A stretch of DNA of 64,000 nucleotides from Hymenobacter psoromatis (GCA_001596155.1 CP014771.1:3410001-3474000), one strand, 5' to 3'. Positions 43,464 through 52,910 are shown, counted from the stretch's first letter. Notes: generated by a model not told the origin, from the sequence alone. Made by a program: numbers and translations.

Positions 43464-46235
43464 TTGACTTCCGAACCCAAAAAGCAGTTCGCCATCAAAG
43501 CCCTGGGACCCGACCACATCGCGCCAGTTCCGGCCTACGACACGCCGCTGATGAAGCAGTATTACCAGCTCAAGCAGCAGCACCCCGGCGCGGTATTGCT
43601 GTTTCGGGTGGGCGATTTCTACGAAACATTCGGCGAAGATGCCGTGACGGCGGCGCGCATCCTCGACATCACGCTCACCAAGCGCGGGGCGGGCACCGTG
43701 AGCGAGGTGGCGCTGGCCGGCTTTCCGCACCACGCCCTCGACACGTACTTGCCCAAGCTGGTGCGCGCCGGCCAGCGCGTGGCCATCTGCGACCAGCTCG
43801 AAGACCCAAAGCAAGCCAAAGGCTTGGTGAAGAGAGGGATAACCGAGCTGGTGACGCCCGGCGTGAGCATGCACGACAACACCCTGGAGCGCCGCCAGAA
43901 CAACTACCTCGCCGCCGTGCACTTCGGCAAAACGGAAGCCGGCATCTCGTTTCTCGACATCAGCACCGGCGAGTTTCTGGCCGCGCAGGGCACGCTCGAC
44001 TATCTGGGCAAGCTGCTGCAAAACTTCCGGCCCGCCGAGGTGCTGTTCTGCAAGCGCAACCGGGCCGAGTTTGAGGGCGAGTTTGGCCCCGATTTCTGCA
44101 CTTACGCCCTAGACGAGTGGGTTTTTGGGGCCGACTACGCCCACGACACCCTCACGCGGCACTTCCGCACCACCTCGCTCAAGGGTTTTGGGGTCGATAA
44201 TCTGAAGGAAGGCGTGATTGCGGCCGGCTGCATCCTGCATTACCTGGCCGAAACCAAACACTCGAATATTCAGCACGTTGCCAGCATCGGCCGGCTCGAA
44301 GAAGACAAGTACGTGTGGCTCGACCGCTTCACGGTGCGCAACCTGGAGCTGGTGCAGGCCCAGCACCCCGGCGGCGTGCCGCTGATTGACATCCTGGACC
44401 AGACCCTGACGCCGATGGGCGCGCGCCTGCTACGCAAATGGGTGGTGCTGCCCCTCAAGGAAGTGAGCCAGATTCAGCGCCGCCTCGACACCGTGGCCGC
44501 CCTCGTGGCCGACCCCGAGCTGCTGGAAGAGGTGCAGAGCCACCTGCGCGCCATCAATGATTTAGAGCGACTTATCTCCAAAGTGGCAGTGCGCCGCGTG
44601 AACCCGCGCGAGCTCTTGCAGCTGGCGCGGGCGCTGGAAAGCATTGCGCCGCTGCGCGAAAAGCTGGCCGCTTCGGGCGTGCGTGCCCTCGAAAAGCTGG
44701 CCGACCAACTCAACCCCTGCACCACGCTGCGCACCGAGATTCAGGCCAAAATCCGGCCCGACGCGCCGCTGCTCACCAACCAGGGCCACGTCATTCAGGA
44801 TGGCATTGATGCCGAGCTGGACGAGCTGCGCGGCCTGGCATTTTCGGGCAAGGATTTCCTGCTCAAGATGCAGCAGCGCGAGCAGGCCGCCACCGGCATT
44901 TCTTCGTTGAAAGTGGCTTATAACAAGGTGTTTGGCTATTATCTCGAAGTCAGCAACGCCCACAAAAACAAGGTGCCGCCCCAGTGGATTCGCAAGCAGA
45001 CGCTGGTGAATGCTGAGCGCTACGTGACGGAGGAGCTGAAGACCTACGAGGAGAAAATTCTCAACGCCGAGGAGCAATTATTTGTCATCGAAAGCCGCAT
45101 TTACCAAGAGGTGATGCTGGCGGCGCTCGACTTCGTGAGCCAGGTGCAGCAAAACGCCCGTGCCATTGGCGTGCTCGACTGCCTGGGCTCGTTTGCGGCC
45201 ACGGCGCGGCAGCATCGCTACGTGCGGCCCATCGTGAACGACGGCCCTACCCTCGACATCAAGGGCGGGCGCCACCCGGTGATTGAGCGCCAGCTGCCGC
45301 CCGGCGAAAGCTATATCCCCAACGACCTGTGCCTGAGCCAGGACGACCAGCAAATTGTGGTGATAACCGGCCCCAACATGGCCGGCAAGTCGGCCCTGCT
45401 GCGCCAAACGGCGCTGATAGTTTTGCTGGCGCAAATCGGCTCGTTCGTGCCAGCCGAGGCGGCCACCATCGGCATTATCGACAAGATTTTTACCCGCGTG
45501 GGGGCTTCGGATAATCTCAGCAAGGGCGAAAGCACCTTCATGGTGGAGATGACCGAAACGGCCTCCATCCTGAATAATCTTTCGGAACGCAGCCTGGTTT
45601 TGATGGATGAAATCGGGCGCGGCACCAGCACCTACGACGGCATCAGCATTGCCTGGGCCATTGTGGAGCATCTGCATAACAACCCCAAAGCCAGGGCTAA
45701 GACGCTGTTTGCCACCCACTACCACGAGTTGAATCAGCTCGCCGACGACTGCCCCCGCGTGCGCAACTACCACGTGGCCGTGCAGGAGGCCGACGGCCGG
45801 GTGCTATTCCTGCGCAAGCTGCGCCCCGGCGGCTCCGAGCACAGCTTCGGCATCCACGTGGCGCGCATGGCCGGCATGCCGCCCGCCGTGGTGCGGCGGG
45901 CCAACGAAATCATGCACCACCTGGAGCAGGAGCGCGCCAGCGCCGGCCTGGTGGATGCGGATGTGCTTACCCCCACCGAATTTGACGACGTGCTCGCCGG
46001 CCTCGATGCGGCCAACCAACAACCAGAAACCAGGCACCAGGAACCAGGAACGCCCAAGCCCCGCGCCACCACGGCCGTGGCCACCGCGCCCAAGATTCAG
46101 CTCAGCATGTTTGAGCCCAGCGACCCGGCGTTGGAGCGCCTGCGCGAGCTGCTGGCCGGGCTGGATATCAATACGCTCACGCCTATCGAGGCGCTGCTGA
46201 AGTTGCAGGAGCTTAAAGGGCTGGCGGGGGGGTAG
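43464..46235 (+). CDS. mutS: DNA mismatch repair protein MutS
   Basis: A 923-aa mismatch sensor ATPase. The mismatch-reading F52-Y53-E54 lies in VGDFYETFG. Connector, lever and clamp domains follow. The ATPase has Walker A GPNMAGKS (about 636-643), ST motif and LVLMDEIGRGTSTYDG Walker B. The C-terminal tail after about residue 848 carries an insertion (NQQPETRHQEPGTPKPR) encoded by an ACCAGGAACCAG-type repeat. After that come the usual MutS end pieces and Gly-Gly-TAG in a G7 tract. The TTG start at 43464 follows a hairpin repeat; a later ATG would remove conserved residues. mutL is not in the window. Confidence 0.95.
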   Translation: MTSEPKKQFAIKALGPDHIAPVPAYDTPLMKQYYQLKQQHPGAVLLFRVGDFYETFGEDAVTAARILDITLTKRGAGTVSEVALAGFPHHALDTYLPKLVRAGQRVAICDQLEDPKQAKGLVKRGITELVTPGVSMHDNTLERRQNNYLAAVHFGKTEAGISFLDISTGEFLAAQGTLDYLGKLLQNFRPAEVLFCKRNRAEFEGEFGPDFCTYALDEWVFGADYAHDTLTRHFRTTSLKGFGVDNLKEGVIAAGCILHYLAETKHSNIQHVASIGRLEEDKYVWLDRFTVRNLELVQAQHPGGVPLIDILDQTLTPMGARLLRKWVVLPLKEVSQIQRRLDTVAALVADPELLEEVQSHLRAINDLERLISKVAVRRVNPRELLQLARALESIAPLREKLAASGVRALEKLADQLNPCTTLRTEIQAKIRPDAPLLTNQGHVIQDGIDAELDELRGLAFSGKDFLLKMQQREQAATGISSLKVAYNKVFGYYLEVSNAHKNKVPPQWIRKQTLVNAERYVTEELKTYEEKILNAEEQLFVIESRIYQEVMLAALDFVSQVQQNARAIGVLDCLGSFAATARQHRYVRPIVNDGPTLDIKGGRHPVIERQLPPGESYIPNDLCLSQDDQQIVVITGPNMAGKSALLRQTALIVLLAQIGSFVPAEAATIGIIDKIFTRVGASDNLSKGESTFMVEMTETASILNNLSERSLVLMDEIGRGTSTYDGISIAWAIVEHLHNNPKARAKTLFATHYHELNQLADDCPRVRNYHVAVQEADGRVLFLRKLRPGGSEHSFGIHVARMAGMPPAVVRRANEIMHHLEQERASAGLVDADVLTPTEFDDVLAGLDAANQQPETRHQEPGTPKPRATTAVATAPKIQLSMFEPSDPALERLRELLAGLDINTLTPIEALLKLQELKGLAGG
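46010..46056 (+). repeat. in-frame ACCAGGAACCAGG repeat in mutS
   Basis: Several near-copies of accagaaacc / accaggaacc lie in the C-terminal linker of MutS and keep the reading frame. Confidence 0.7.
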
Positions 46236-46252
46236 GGCGGCGTGAAATTACG

Positions 46253-46840
46253 CTAAGTCAGCGCCAGCAGAGTGGTTTCCACCACGTTGCGCAGCATTTG
46301 GGGGTCGGAGTTGGCCTGGGCCATTACCCGCATCCCGTTCAGGACGCTGATGAGCAGCTGGGCCTGGGCGGGGGGGGTAGCCGCATGGCTGGTTTCGCCG
46401 CGGGCCTGGCCCTGAGTGAGGATTTCCGTCAGCAGCGTTTCCAGAAACTGCTGGTTCTGGCTCACCAGGGCGGCGGTGTCGGCATCGTGGGGCAGGCGCT
46501 CGGTGGTGGCGTTCACCAGAAAACAGCCGCGGGGCGCGGCGGCCGGGTCGTCGGGGGGGAGCAGCAGCTCCAGCACCTGCCGGATGCGCGCTGGGGCGCG
46601 CAGGCCGGCGCTGGCCGCCGCCAGAGCCAGCAGGCGCTGCTGGCTCTGCTGCTGGTAGTGGTCCAGGGCCCGCACGTACAGCTGGTGCTTGTCGCCAAAC
46701 GCGGCGTAGAGGCTGAACCGGTTGATGCCCATGCGCTCGACCAGTTCCTGCATGGACGTGGCGGCGTAGCCCCGGAGCCAGAACGTATCGAGAGCCTTTT
46801 GCAGCGCGGCTTCTTCGTCAAAGGCTTTCGGACGAGCCAT
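46253..46840 (-). CDS. TetR family transcriptional regulator
   Basis: 195 aa. The N-terminal HTH is MARPKAFDEEAALQKALDTF...SMQELVERMGINRFSLYAAFGDK (about 1-50), and the C-terminal ligand-binding domain is of the TetR_C type (CFLVNATTERLPHDAD). The start at 46840 is the family N-terminus. It lies 138 bases downstream of an SDR gene on the same strand, and palindromes of TetR-operator type lie upstream of that SDR gene, so it probably represses the SDR-tetR pair in response to a small molecule. Confidence 0.92.
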   Translation of the reverse strand: MARPKAFDEEAALQKALDTFWLRGYAATSMQELVERMGINRFSLYAAFGDKHQLYVRALDHYQQQSQQRLLALAAASAGLRAPARIRQVLELLLPPDDPAAAPRGCFLVNATTERLPHDADTAALVSQNQQFLETLLTEILTQGQARGETSHAATPPAQAQLLISVLNGMRVMAQANSDPQMLRNVVETTLLALT

Positions 46841-46978
46841 AAGCGGGGGGTAGGGAATAAAAAAGAAAGGGGCCGGCAGCAACCGCGCGGCGGCTGTTCC
46901 CGAAACGGCTCGCGGGGGCAAGTCGTTCGGGAAGGGCTACCGCGCGGCCACTACCGGCCCCGCTACCTCAATTTTGGC

Positions 46979-47716
46979 TTAGAGCCGGCCCACGCCGCCG
47001 CCGGCAATTAACTCTTCGCCGAGCACGAATGACGAGTCGTCGGAGGCGAAGAATGTCGCGACTTTGGCGATTTCCTCCGGCTGGCCCAGGCGCTTCAGCG
47101 GCACCGAATTGGCAAACGAATCAATGGCTTCGGGCGGCAGCCCAATCTTGCCGAAAATGGGCGTATCAATCGGGCCGGGGCTAATGGCATTGACCCGGAT
47201 GCGGCGCTCCAGCAGGTCGGCCGAAAGCGTGCGGGCCAGCGACACCACGGCGGCCTTGGTGGCCGAGTAAACCGACGCACTGGCTAGGCCGCTGCTGGCG
47301 GCGGTCGAGGAAGTCAGAATAATCGAGCCGCCGTCGTTGAGCAGCGGCAGCAGTGCCTGAATGGTGAAATAGAGGCCCTTCACGTTGATATTGAACTGCT
47401 GGTCGAATTGGGCCTCATCTACCTGCCCAATGGGCATGAAAACCCCCACCCCGGCATTCACGAACAGCACGTCGATGCGCGGGTGCAGGGCGCGCACCTG
47501 GTCGGCAAGCCGGCGCACGTCGGCCATCTGGCCGGCGTCCGACACGACGCCGCGGGCCTGGTCGCCCAGGGCAGCAACGGCTGCCTGCACGGCGGCTTCG
47601 TTGCGGCCGGTGATGACGACCTGCGCGCCCTCGGCGATAAACTCCTGGGCCGTGGCGTAGCCAATGCCACTGTTGGCGCCGGTAACCACGGCCACTTTAT
47701 TATGCAAACGATTCAT
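46979..47716 (-). CDS. SDR family oxidoreductase
   Basis: A 245-aa classical short-chain dehydrogenase. Rossmann motif TGANSGIG (about 11-18), NAGVG at the usual distance, catalytic Ser in ILTSSTAAS and Y-x-x-x-K in YSATKAA, then the PGPIDTPIF loop. Substrate unknown. The start at 47716 is the ATG; an upstream TTG also keeps the frame. Two operator-like palindromes lie 21 and 65 bases upstream, and the tetR gene follows, suggesting a small inducible unit typical of xenobiotic reductases. Confidence 0.93.
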   Translation of the reverse strand: MNRLHNKVAVVTGANSGIGYATAQEFIAEGAQVVITGRNEAAVQAAVAALGDQARGVVSDAGQMADVRRLADQVRALHPRIDVLFVNAGVGVFMPIGQVDEAQFDQQFNINVKGLYFTIQALLPLLNDGGSIILTSSTAASSGLASASVYSATKAAVVSLARTLSADLLERRIRVNAISPGPIDTPIFGKIGLPPEAIDSFANSVPLKRLGQPEEIAKVATFFASDDSSFVLGEELIAGGGVGRL

Positions 47717-47736
47717 AAACAAGGCTTTTAATAATA

Positions 47737-47754
47737 ACTGAACGACCGTTCAGT
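47737..47754 (-). promoter_or_regulatory. TetR-type operator 1
   Basis: ACTGAACG-AC-CGTTCAGT: perfect 8-base arms with a 2-base spacer, 21 bases upstream of the SDR ATG. Confidence 0.7.
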
Positions 47755-47780
47755 TTCTTTAGTCATCAAAAGCATCCATC

Positions 47781-47796
47781 CTGAATGATTGTTCAG
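47781..47796 (-). promoter_or_regulatory. TetR-type operator 2 (imperfect)
   Basis: CTGAATGATTGTTCAG shares the CTGAA/TTCAG half-sites of operator 1. Its centre is 43 bases from the first, about four helical turns. Confidence 0.5.
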
Positions 47797-47972
47797 AAAA
47801 AAGCGCGAAAAGTAATTTTAGGCAGCCGGCAATCAATGACCACTCTCGCCCGGCCAGTCTGGCGGCGGGGTAGGGCCGCACGAACCACCCGCTGGCAGTT
47901 GGTGTTGGTAAGGAATCCGATGGCGGTGCGTCTGGCGTATAAAAACCCATCAGACCCATTCTTTTGCAACTC

Positions 47973-48674
47973 ATGACCAAGATTTTGTCGGCCGTTTCCG
48001 GCCTTGGCCTGCTGGCTCTCGCGGCCTGCGGCCCGCAGCAGCCTGCCCAGGCGCAGGCCCAGACCCCCGGCGCGGGCGGCGCGGCTCCTTCCACGGCGGG
48101 CTTCGCGCCCAAAGACCTCAGCGGCCTGGCGCAGGCCACTTTTGCGGGCGGCTGCTTTTGGGCGCAGGAAGAGGCGTTTGAGGAGATAAAGGGCGTGAAG
48201 CAGGTGGTGAGCGGCTACGCCGGCGGCACCGTGCCGCACCCCAGCTACGAGGACGTGTGCGGCCAGCAAACCGGCCACACCGAAACGGTGAACATCTACT
48301 ACGACCCCAAGGTGGTGAGCTATAAAACGCTGGCTGACATCTTTTTCACCGCCAGCCACGACCCCACGCAGCTCAACCGCCAGGGTCCCGATTCCGGCCC
48401 CGAATACCGCTCGGCCGCCTTCTACCGCACGCCGGAGGAGAAGAAAATTCTGGACGAAACCATTGCTAAAGTCAATGCTTCGAAGGAGTACGACGGCAAA
48501 ATTGTGACTCAGGTGGCACCGCTCAAAGAGTTCTGGCCCGCCGAGGCCTATCACCAGGGCTACTACCGCCTCAACCCCGATAGCCCCTACATTATTAACG
48601 TGTCGGAGCACAAGGTGGCCCACGTGCGCAAGCTGTTTCCGCAGGATTTGAAGACCAACCTGCCGGCTATGTAG
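47973..48674 (+). CDS. msrA: peptide methionine sulfoxide reductase MsrA, lipoprotein form
   Basis: 233 aa. It reduces methionine-S-sulfoxide in proteins. The catalytic Cys61 is in AGGCFWAQEEAF. YAGGTVPHPSYEDVCGQQTGH and SHDPTQLNRQGPDSGPEYRSA are family hallmarks. Unlike cytoplasmic MsrA it starts with a lipoprotein signal (LLALAAC, C19), so it should act in the periplasm or outer envelope. The ATG at 47973 opens the signal. Divergent from the SDR gene; a terminator follows. Confidence 0.95.
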   Translation: MTKILSAVSGLGLLALAACGPQQPAQAQAQTPGAGGAAPSTAGFAPKDLSGLAQATFAGGCFWAQEEAFEEIKGVKQVVSGYAGGTVPHPSYEDVCGQQTGHTETVNIYYDPKVVSYKTLADIFFTASHDPTQLNRQGPDSGPEYRSAAFYRTPEEKKILDETIAKVNASKEYDGKIVTQVAPLKEFWPAEAYHQGYYRLNPDSPYIINVSEHKVAHVRKLFPQDLKTNLPAM

Positions 48675-48703
48675 GCCGGTCCCTACCCCCCCGCTTTTGA
48701 CTG

Positions 48704-48738
48704 AAGCCCCGCCGGCCCCGCGCCGGCGGGGCTTTTTT
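48704..48738 (+). terminator. terminator after msrA
   Basis: Stem aagccccgccgg / ccggcggggctt followed by six T residues. Confidence 0.85.
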
Positions 48739-48816
48739 GGCGGCCGGCAGCCGGAGTGCGGGGCGGCGGCGTATTTTCGTCCCCCCGAAAAAAACGCAAC
48801 GGCCCGCCTACCCCCC

Positions 48817-49989
48817 ATGCTTTCCTCCAAGCTGCCCGATGTGGGCGTGAGTATTTTCAGCCAGATGACGCTGCTGGCCCAGCAAACGGGTGCGCTCAAC
48901 CTGGCCCAGGGCTTCCCGGACTACGACCCGCCGCTGGCCCTGCGCGAGGCGCTGGCCCGGCACGCGCTGGCGGCCGGCAGCCACCAATATGCGCCCATGC
49001 CGGGCTTGCCGCGCCTGCGCCAGGCCATCGCGGCGCAGGTGGGCCGCTTGCAGCCCGATGCGCCTACCCCCGATGCGGACCTGGAAGTGACCATCACGGC
49101 CGGGGCTACGGAGGCGCTGTATGGCGTGCTGGCGGCCGTGGTGCGGCCCGGCGATGAGGTCATCATTCTGGAGCCGGCTTATGATTTATACGGGCCGGCC
49201 GTGCGGCTGCAGGGCGGCGTGCCGCGCTACGTGCGCCTCCCTACCCCCCACTTCCGGCCCGACTGGGCGGCGGTGCGGGCGGCCGTGAGCGCGCGCACCC
49301 GGCTCATCCTCGTCAACTCGCCGCACAACCCCAGCGGGGCGGTGTTCAGCGCGGCCGACTGGGATGAGCTGGCGGCCCTCACGGAGGGCACCGACATCCT
49401 GGTCCTATCCGATGAAGTGTATGAGCACCTGGTGTTTGACGGCGTGCCGCCGCGGAGCGCGCGCCAGCACCCGGCGCTGCGGGCGCGCAGCTTCGTGCTC
49501 TCGTCGTTTGGCAAAACCTACCACGCCACTGGCTGGAAGGTGGGCTACTGCCTGGCCCCGCCGGCCCTCAGCGCCGAGTTGCGCCGGGTGCATCAGTTCG
49601 TGACTTTTGCCGTGAGCACGCCTACCCAGCACGCGCTGGCCGACGTGCTCGAAGCCGACCCCACCGATGCCCACGCCCGCGGGCTGGCCGCCTTTTACCA
49701 GGCCAAGCGCGACGAGTTCGCGGGCCTGTTGGCGGGCACTGATTGGGAGTTGCTGCCGGTGCCGGGCGGCTACTTTCAGCTGGCTGGCTACGTGGCATTT
49801 TCGCAGAAAAATGACCTGGCTTTTGCCGGGGAGCTGGCCCGCCGGTGGGGGGTAGCGGTGGTGCCGGTATCAGCGTTTTACCACGATGGCTACGATGCGG
49901 GGCTGGTGCGCTTTTGCTTCGCCAAGGAGTCGGCTACGCTGCGGGCGGCGGCTGGGCGGCTGGCGCAGCCGCCCCCGAAATCAGCCTGA
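48817..49989 (+). CDS. methionine (2-oxo acid) aminotransferase, KAT/YbdL-like
   Basis: A 390-aa class I/II PLP aminotransferase. NLAQGFPDYDPP (28-39) is the signature of the KAT/glutamine transaminase K/YbdL branch. PLP lysine K233 is in SSFGKTYHATGWK, and the PLP-contacting NSPHNPSG (167-174) is present. It likely transaminates the 2-oxo acid of methionine with glutamine, yielding 2-oxoglutaramate. The omega-amidase gene 223 bases downstream would hydrolyse that product. The ATG at 48817 gives the normal length. Confidence 0.9.
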   Translation: MLSSKLPDVGVSIFSQMTLLAQQTGALNLAQGFPDYDPPLALREALARHALAAGSHQYAPMPGLPRLRQAIAAQVGRLQPDAPTPDADLEVTITAGATEALYGVLAAVVRPGDEVIILEPAYDLYGPAVRLQGGVPRYVRLPTPHFRPDWAAVRAAVSARTRLILVNSPHNPSGAVFSAADWDELAALTEGTDILVLSDEVYEHLVFDGVPPRSARQHPALRARSFVLSSFGKTYHATGWKVGYCLAPPALSAELRRVHQFVTFAVSTPTQHALADVLEADPTDAHARGLAAFYQAKRDEFAGLLAGTDWELLPVPGGYFQLAGYVAFSQKNDLAFAGELARRWGVAVVPVSAFYHDGYDAGLVRFCFAKESATLRAAAGRLAQPPPKSA

Positions 49990-50004
49990 AAAGTAGTGGA
50001 GCCG

Positions 50005-50131
50005 TTTAGAAAGTCGGCAGCCCGTCATTCCGAGCTTGCCGAGGAATCTCGCTCGCATCGTAAAACGACGCCCGAACGATTGCGGGCGAGATTCCTCGGC
50101 AAGCTCGGAATGACGTTCTACCGACTTTTCT
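50005..50131. repeat. REP-like hairpin (GTCATTCCGAGC family)
   Basis: Inner arms cgtcattccgagcttgccga / tcggcaagctcggaatgacg and outer arms gaaagtcgg / ccgactttt. The same plan as the hairpins at 6077, 36761 and 61231. Confidence 0.8.
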
Positions 50132-50212
50132 ATTGCGCGAACAGCTTCAACATTACGTATTTATAGTATATATATTTAATATATAACCTGTTTATCCTTT
50201 AGAAAGCTTGTG

Positions 50213-51007
50213 ATGAATGACTTAACGGTGTCCTTGGTGCAAACTCCTATTCAGTGGCACGACCCGGTTGGCAACCGCGACCTGCTCACCGACCTGCTGG
50301 CCTCGGCCCTGAATGGCCCCGGCCTGACGGACCTGATTGTGCTGCCCGAGATGTTTACGACCGGCTTTAGCATGGAAGCCGCTGCCCAGGCCGAGCCTTA
50401 CCCCGGCCCTACCCTCGACTGGATGCGCTCCCAGGCTGCCTACTACGACGCCGTGGTGACGGGCAGCGTGCTCACCAAAGCCGGCGACAGCTACTATAAC
50501 CGCCTGCTGTGGGTGCGGCCCGACGGCACGCACAGCAGCTACGACAAGCGCCACCTGTTTCGGCTGGCCGGCGAGCACGAGGTGTACACGCCCGGCACCT
50601 GCCTGCTGCTGGAAGAGTGGCGCGGCTGGCGCATCCGGCCGCTCATCTGCTACGATTTGCGCTTCCCGGTCTGGAGCCGCAACACCCGCGCCGCGCCCTA
50701 CGACCTGCTGCTGTACGTGGCCAGCTGGCCCCAGGCCCGCACCGAAATCTGGAAGGCCCTGCTGCAGGCGCGCGCCATTGAAAATCAGGCCTATACGGTC
50801 GGCGTCAACCGCCTGGGCAGCGATGGGCTGGGCGTGAGCTACGAGGGGCAGTCGGCGCTGCTCGACATGCAGGGCGACTACGTGGCGCAGGCCGGCAACC
50901 TGCAAACGGTGCTCACGCACACGCTGCGCGCCGCGCCGCTGCTCCAGCTGCGCGAGCGGATGCCCTTCCTGCTCGACGCCGACGAATTCGCGCTTTCGGG
51001 CGGCTAG
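50213..51007 (+). CDS. omega-amidase (nitrilase superfamily)
   Basis: 264 aa. Catalytic triad E46 (LPEMF), K112 (DKRHLF) and C146 (ICYDLRFP), with the R-x-x-E-N-Q segment (ARAIENQAY). YafV/NIT2-like omega-amidases hydrolyse 2-oxoglutaramate or 2-oxosuccinamate produced by glutamine and asparagine transaminases, which fits the aminotransferase upstream. The ATG at 50213 follows an AT-rich stretch with TATA-like repeats that probably holds the promoter. A hairpin repeat separates the two genes. Confidence 0.92.
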   Translation: MNDLTVSLVQTPIQWHDPVGNRDLLTDLLASALNGPGLTDLIVLPEMFTTGFSMEAAAQAEPYPGPTLDWMRSQAAYYDAVVTGSVLTKAGDSYYNRLLWVRPDGTHSSYDKRHLFRLAGEHEVYTPGTCLLLEEWRGWRIRPLICYDLRFPVWSRNTRAAPYDLLLYVASWPQARTEIWKALLQARAIENQAYTVGVNRLGSDGLGVSYEGQSALLDMQGDYVAQAGNLQTVLTHTLRAAPLLQLRERMPFLLDADEFALSGG

Positions 51008-51017
51008 CCGGCCCCGC

Positions 51018-52910
51018 CTACCCCCGGCTATCGACCCCAAAGCGGGGCGCTACGTAGCCGGGGGGCAGGTACTGGGGCGGAATAGCGGTCTGGTTGCCGT
51101 CGCGGGCGGCGTGGTAGTGCGGCGACATAATCTCGACGCCCGCCGCGTTGAACTGGTCCTGAATGAGCTGGTGCATGCGCGAGTAGATGGCGGCCTGCCG
51201 GCTGGCCTCGCGGGTGTAGGCATTGAGCTGGTAGGAGACGTAGAAGTCGTCGAGGCTGGTTTGCAGCACGAAGGGCTTGGGCTCGGCCAGCACGCCTTCG
51301 GCCTGGGCGGCAGCGGCCAGCAGCAGCTGATGCACCTGCGGCCAGGGCACGTCGTAGCCGATGGTGACGGTGGTGTGCAGAATTAAACCAAGGGTAGGGG
51401 CCGCGTTGCTGTAATTGACGGTGTAGCTGCTCATTATGGAGGAATTCGGAATCGTAATTTCCTCGTTTTTGATGGTGCGGATGCGGGTCACGAGCAGGTT
51501 TTTCTCGATAATGTCGCCCGTCACGTCGCCGATTTTTACGCGGTCGCCCAGCTTGTACGAGCGCATGTAGGTGAGCACCAGGCCGGCCACGATATTCGAC
51601 AAAGAGCCCGCCGACCCAAACGTGAACAAGAAGCCCAGAAACACCGACACGCCCTTGAAAATGGGCGATTCGGAGCCCGGCAAATACGGGAAAATGACCA
51701 CCAGCAGAAACGCGAACACCAGTATCCGCGCTATCTGATAGGTCGGGTTGGCCCAGTCGGGGTAGAAGCCGTTGAGGGTGAGGTGGCCCTGCCGGATTTC
51801 CTCCTTGAGAAAGTACATGCCGCGCAGCACGTAGCGGAACACCGTGACAATGACCACGATAGTTATCAGGCTGGGCAGGTAGTGCCACAGGGCCAGCAGC
51901 ATCTGGCGCAGCGGCGTGATGACGTAGCCGAGCAGCGTATCGGCCATGCCCTGGGTGCCGGGGAAGATGCTGAACAGCAGCGGCAGCACCAGCGAGATGA
52001 TGAGAAAGATGGTGACCCAGCGCAGCACGTTTAGTAGCAGCAGGGCGGCGTCGAGGCCGCGGCGGGGCGTCAGCAGCTCGTAGTTGCCCAGCTTCACGCC
52101 CCGAAACCAGGTTTGCTCCTTGCCGGTGAAGCGCCGGCTCAGCCAGCCAAACAGCTGATTGACAAAGCGTATTACGAAGTAGAAGGCCACCAGCACCAGC
52201 AGCACCAGCCCGGCTTCCTTGAGAATATTATAGAAGCCGTGCGCCTGCTTATACTGAGCCACGGCCGCCACGATGCGCCGCCGGTACTGCCGGGCCAGCG
52301 AGTCGCGGGGCACGTTCATCCACAGCGCGTCGTTGTCCGAAATGCTCTGGAGCACCGTGGCGCCGTACATAATATCCACGGTTTGCTCCGAAGGATAGAC
52401 GCGCAGCGAGTCGGGCGCGAACAGCACATCGTCTTCCAGCCGCTTTATCTTATCGGCGGTGAGGTTGGCGCGCTCGCGGGGCAAAAACGGCCCCAGCTTG
52501 GTATAAACGTAGAACAGCGTGTCGCCGTGGGGGCTCACGGGGTAGCCGCGGGCGTGCACCTTGAGCGAGTCGATGTGGCGGCGGGCGTGGGCCAGGCGCA
52601 GCGAGTCGGCGGCGCGCAGGGCGGCCAGCTCCTGCTCCAGCTGGCGGCGGCGCGGGTGGTCCTGGTCCTGGTCGCGCAGCGTCAGCAGCTCCTGTTGCAA
52701 TTGGGCCAGGCGGTCGGTGTTGCGCAGGCGCAGCGAGTCGAGCCGGCGCAGGTAGCGCGTGTCGGTGGTCAGGCTTTGGGTGCGGGCCGAGTCGTGGGGG
52801 GGAGTAGGGGCCGCGGCGGGCGGTAGCGCCGGCGTTTGGGCGGCGGCCGGCCCCGCAGTGGCTAGCAAGCTGAAAATCAGCAGCCAACTACGACAAAAAT
52901 CGATGCGCAT
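51018..52910 (-). CDS. MscS family mechanosensitive ion channel with coiled-coil periplasmic domain
   Basis: A 630-aa inner-membrane channel that opens on osmotic downshock. A signal peptide (about 1-24) is followed by a long helical, Arg/Leu-rich periplasmic coiled coil (about 45-115) and further periplasmic sequence to about 225. Five TM helices lead to the pore helix (GSAGSLSNIVAGLVLTYM, about 435-452). The beta domain contains YKLGDRVKIGDVTGDI and IPNSSIMSSYTVNYS. The C-terminal alpha/beta domain ends near the stop. The large N-terminal periplasmic part is unlike E. coli MscS and closer to MscK-like architectures. Confidence 0.92.
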   Translation of the reverse strand: MRIDFCRSWLLIFSLLATAGPAAAQTPALPPAAAPTPPHDSARTQSLTTDTRYLRRLDSLRLRNTDRLAQLQQELLTLRDQDQDHPRRRQLEQELAALRAADSLRLAHARRHIDSLKVHARGYPVSPHGDTLFYVYTKLGPFLPRERANLTADKIKRLEDDVLFAPDSLRVYPSEQTVDIMYGATVLQSISDNDALWMNVPRDSLARQYRRRIVAAVAQYKQAHGFYNILKEAGLVLLVLVAFYFVIRFVNQLFGWLSRRFTGKEQTWFRGVKLGNYELLTPRRGLDAALLLLNVLRWVTIFLIISLVLPLLFSIFPGTQGMADTLLGYVITPLRQMLLALWHYLPSLITIVVIVTVFRYVLRGMYFLKEEIRQGHLTLNGFYPDWANPTYQIARILVFAFLLVVIFPYLPGSESPIFKGVSVFLGFLFTFGSAGSLSNIVAGLVLTYMRSYKLGDRVKIGDVTGDIIEKNLLVTRIRTIKNEEITIPNSSIMSSYTVNYSNAAPTLGLILHTTVTIGYDVPWPQVHQLLLAAAAQAEGVLAEPKPFVLQTSLDDFYVSYQLNAYTREASRQAAIYSRMHQLIQDQFNAAGVEIMSPHYHAARDGNQTAIPPQYLPPGYVAPRFGVDSRG

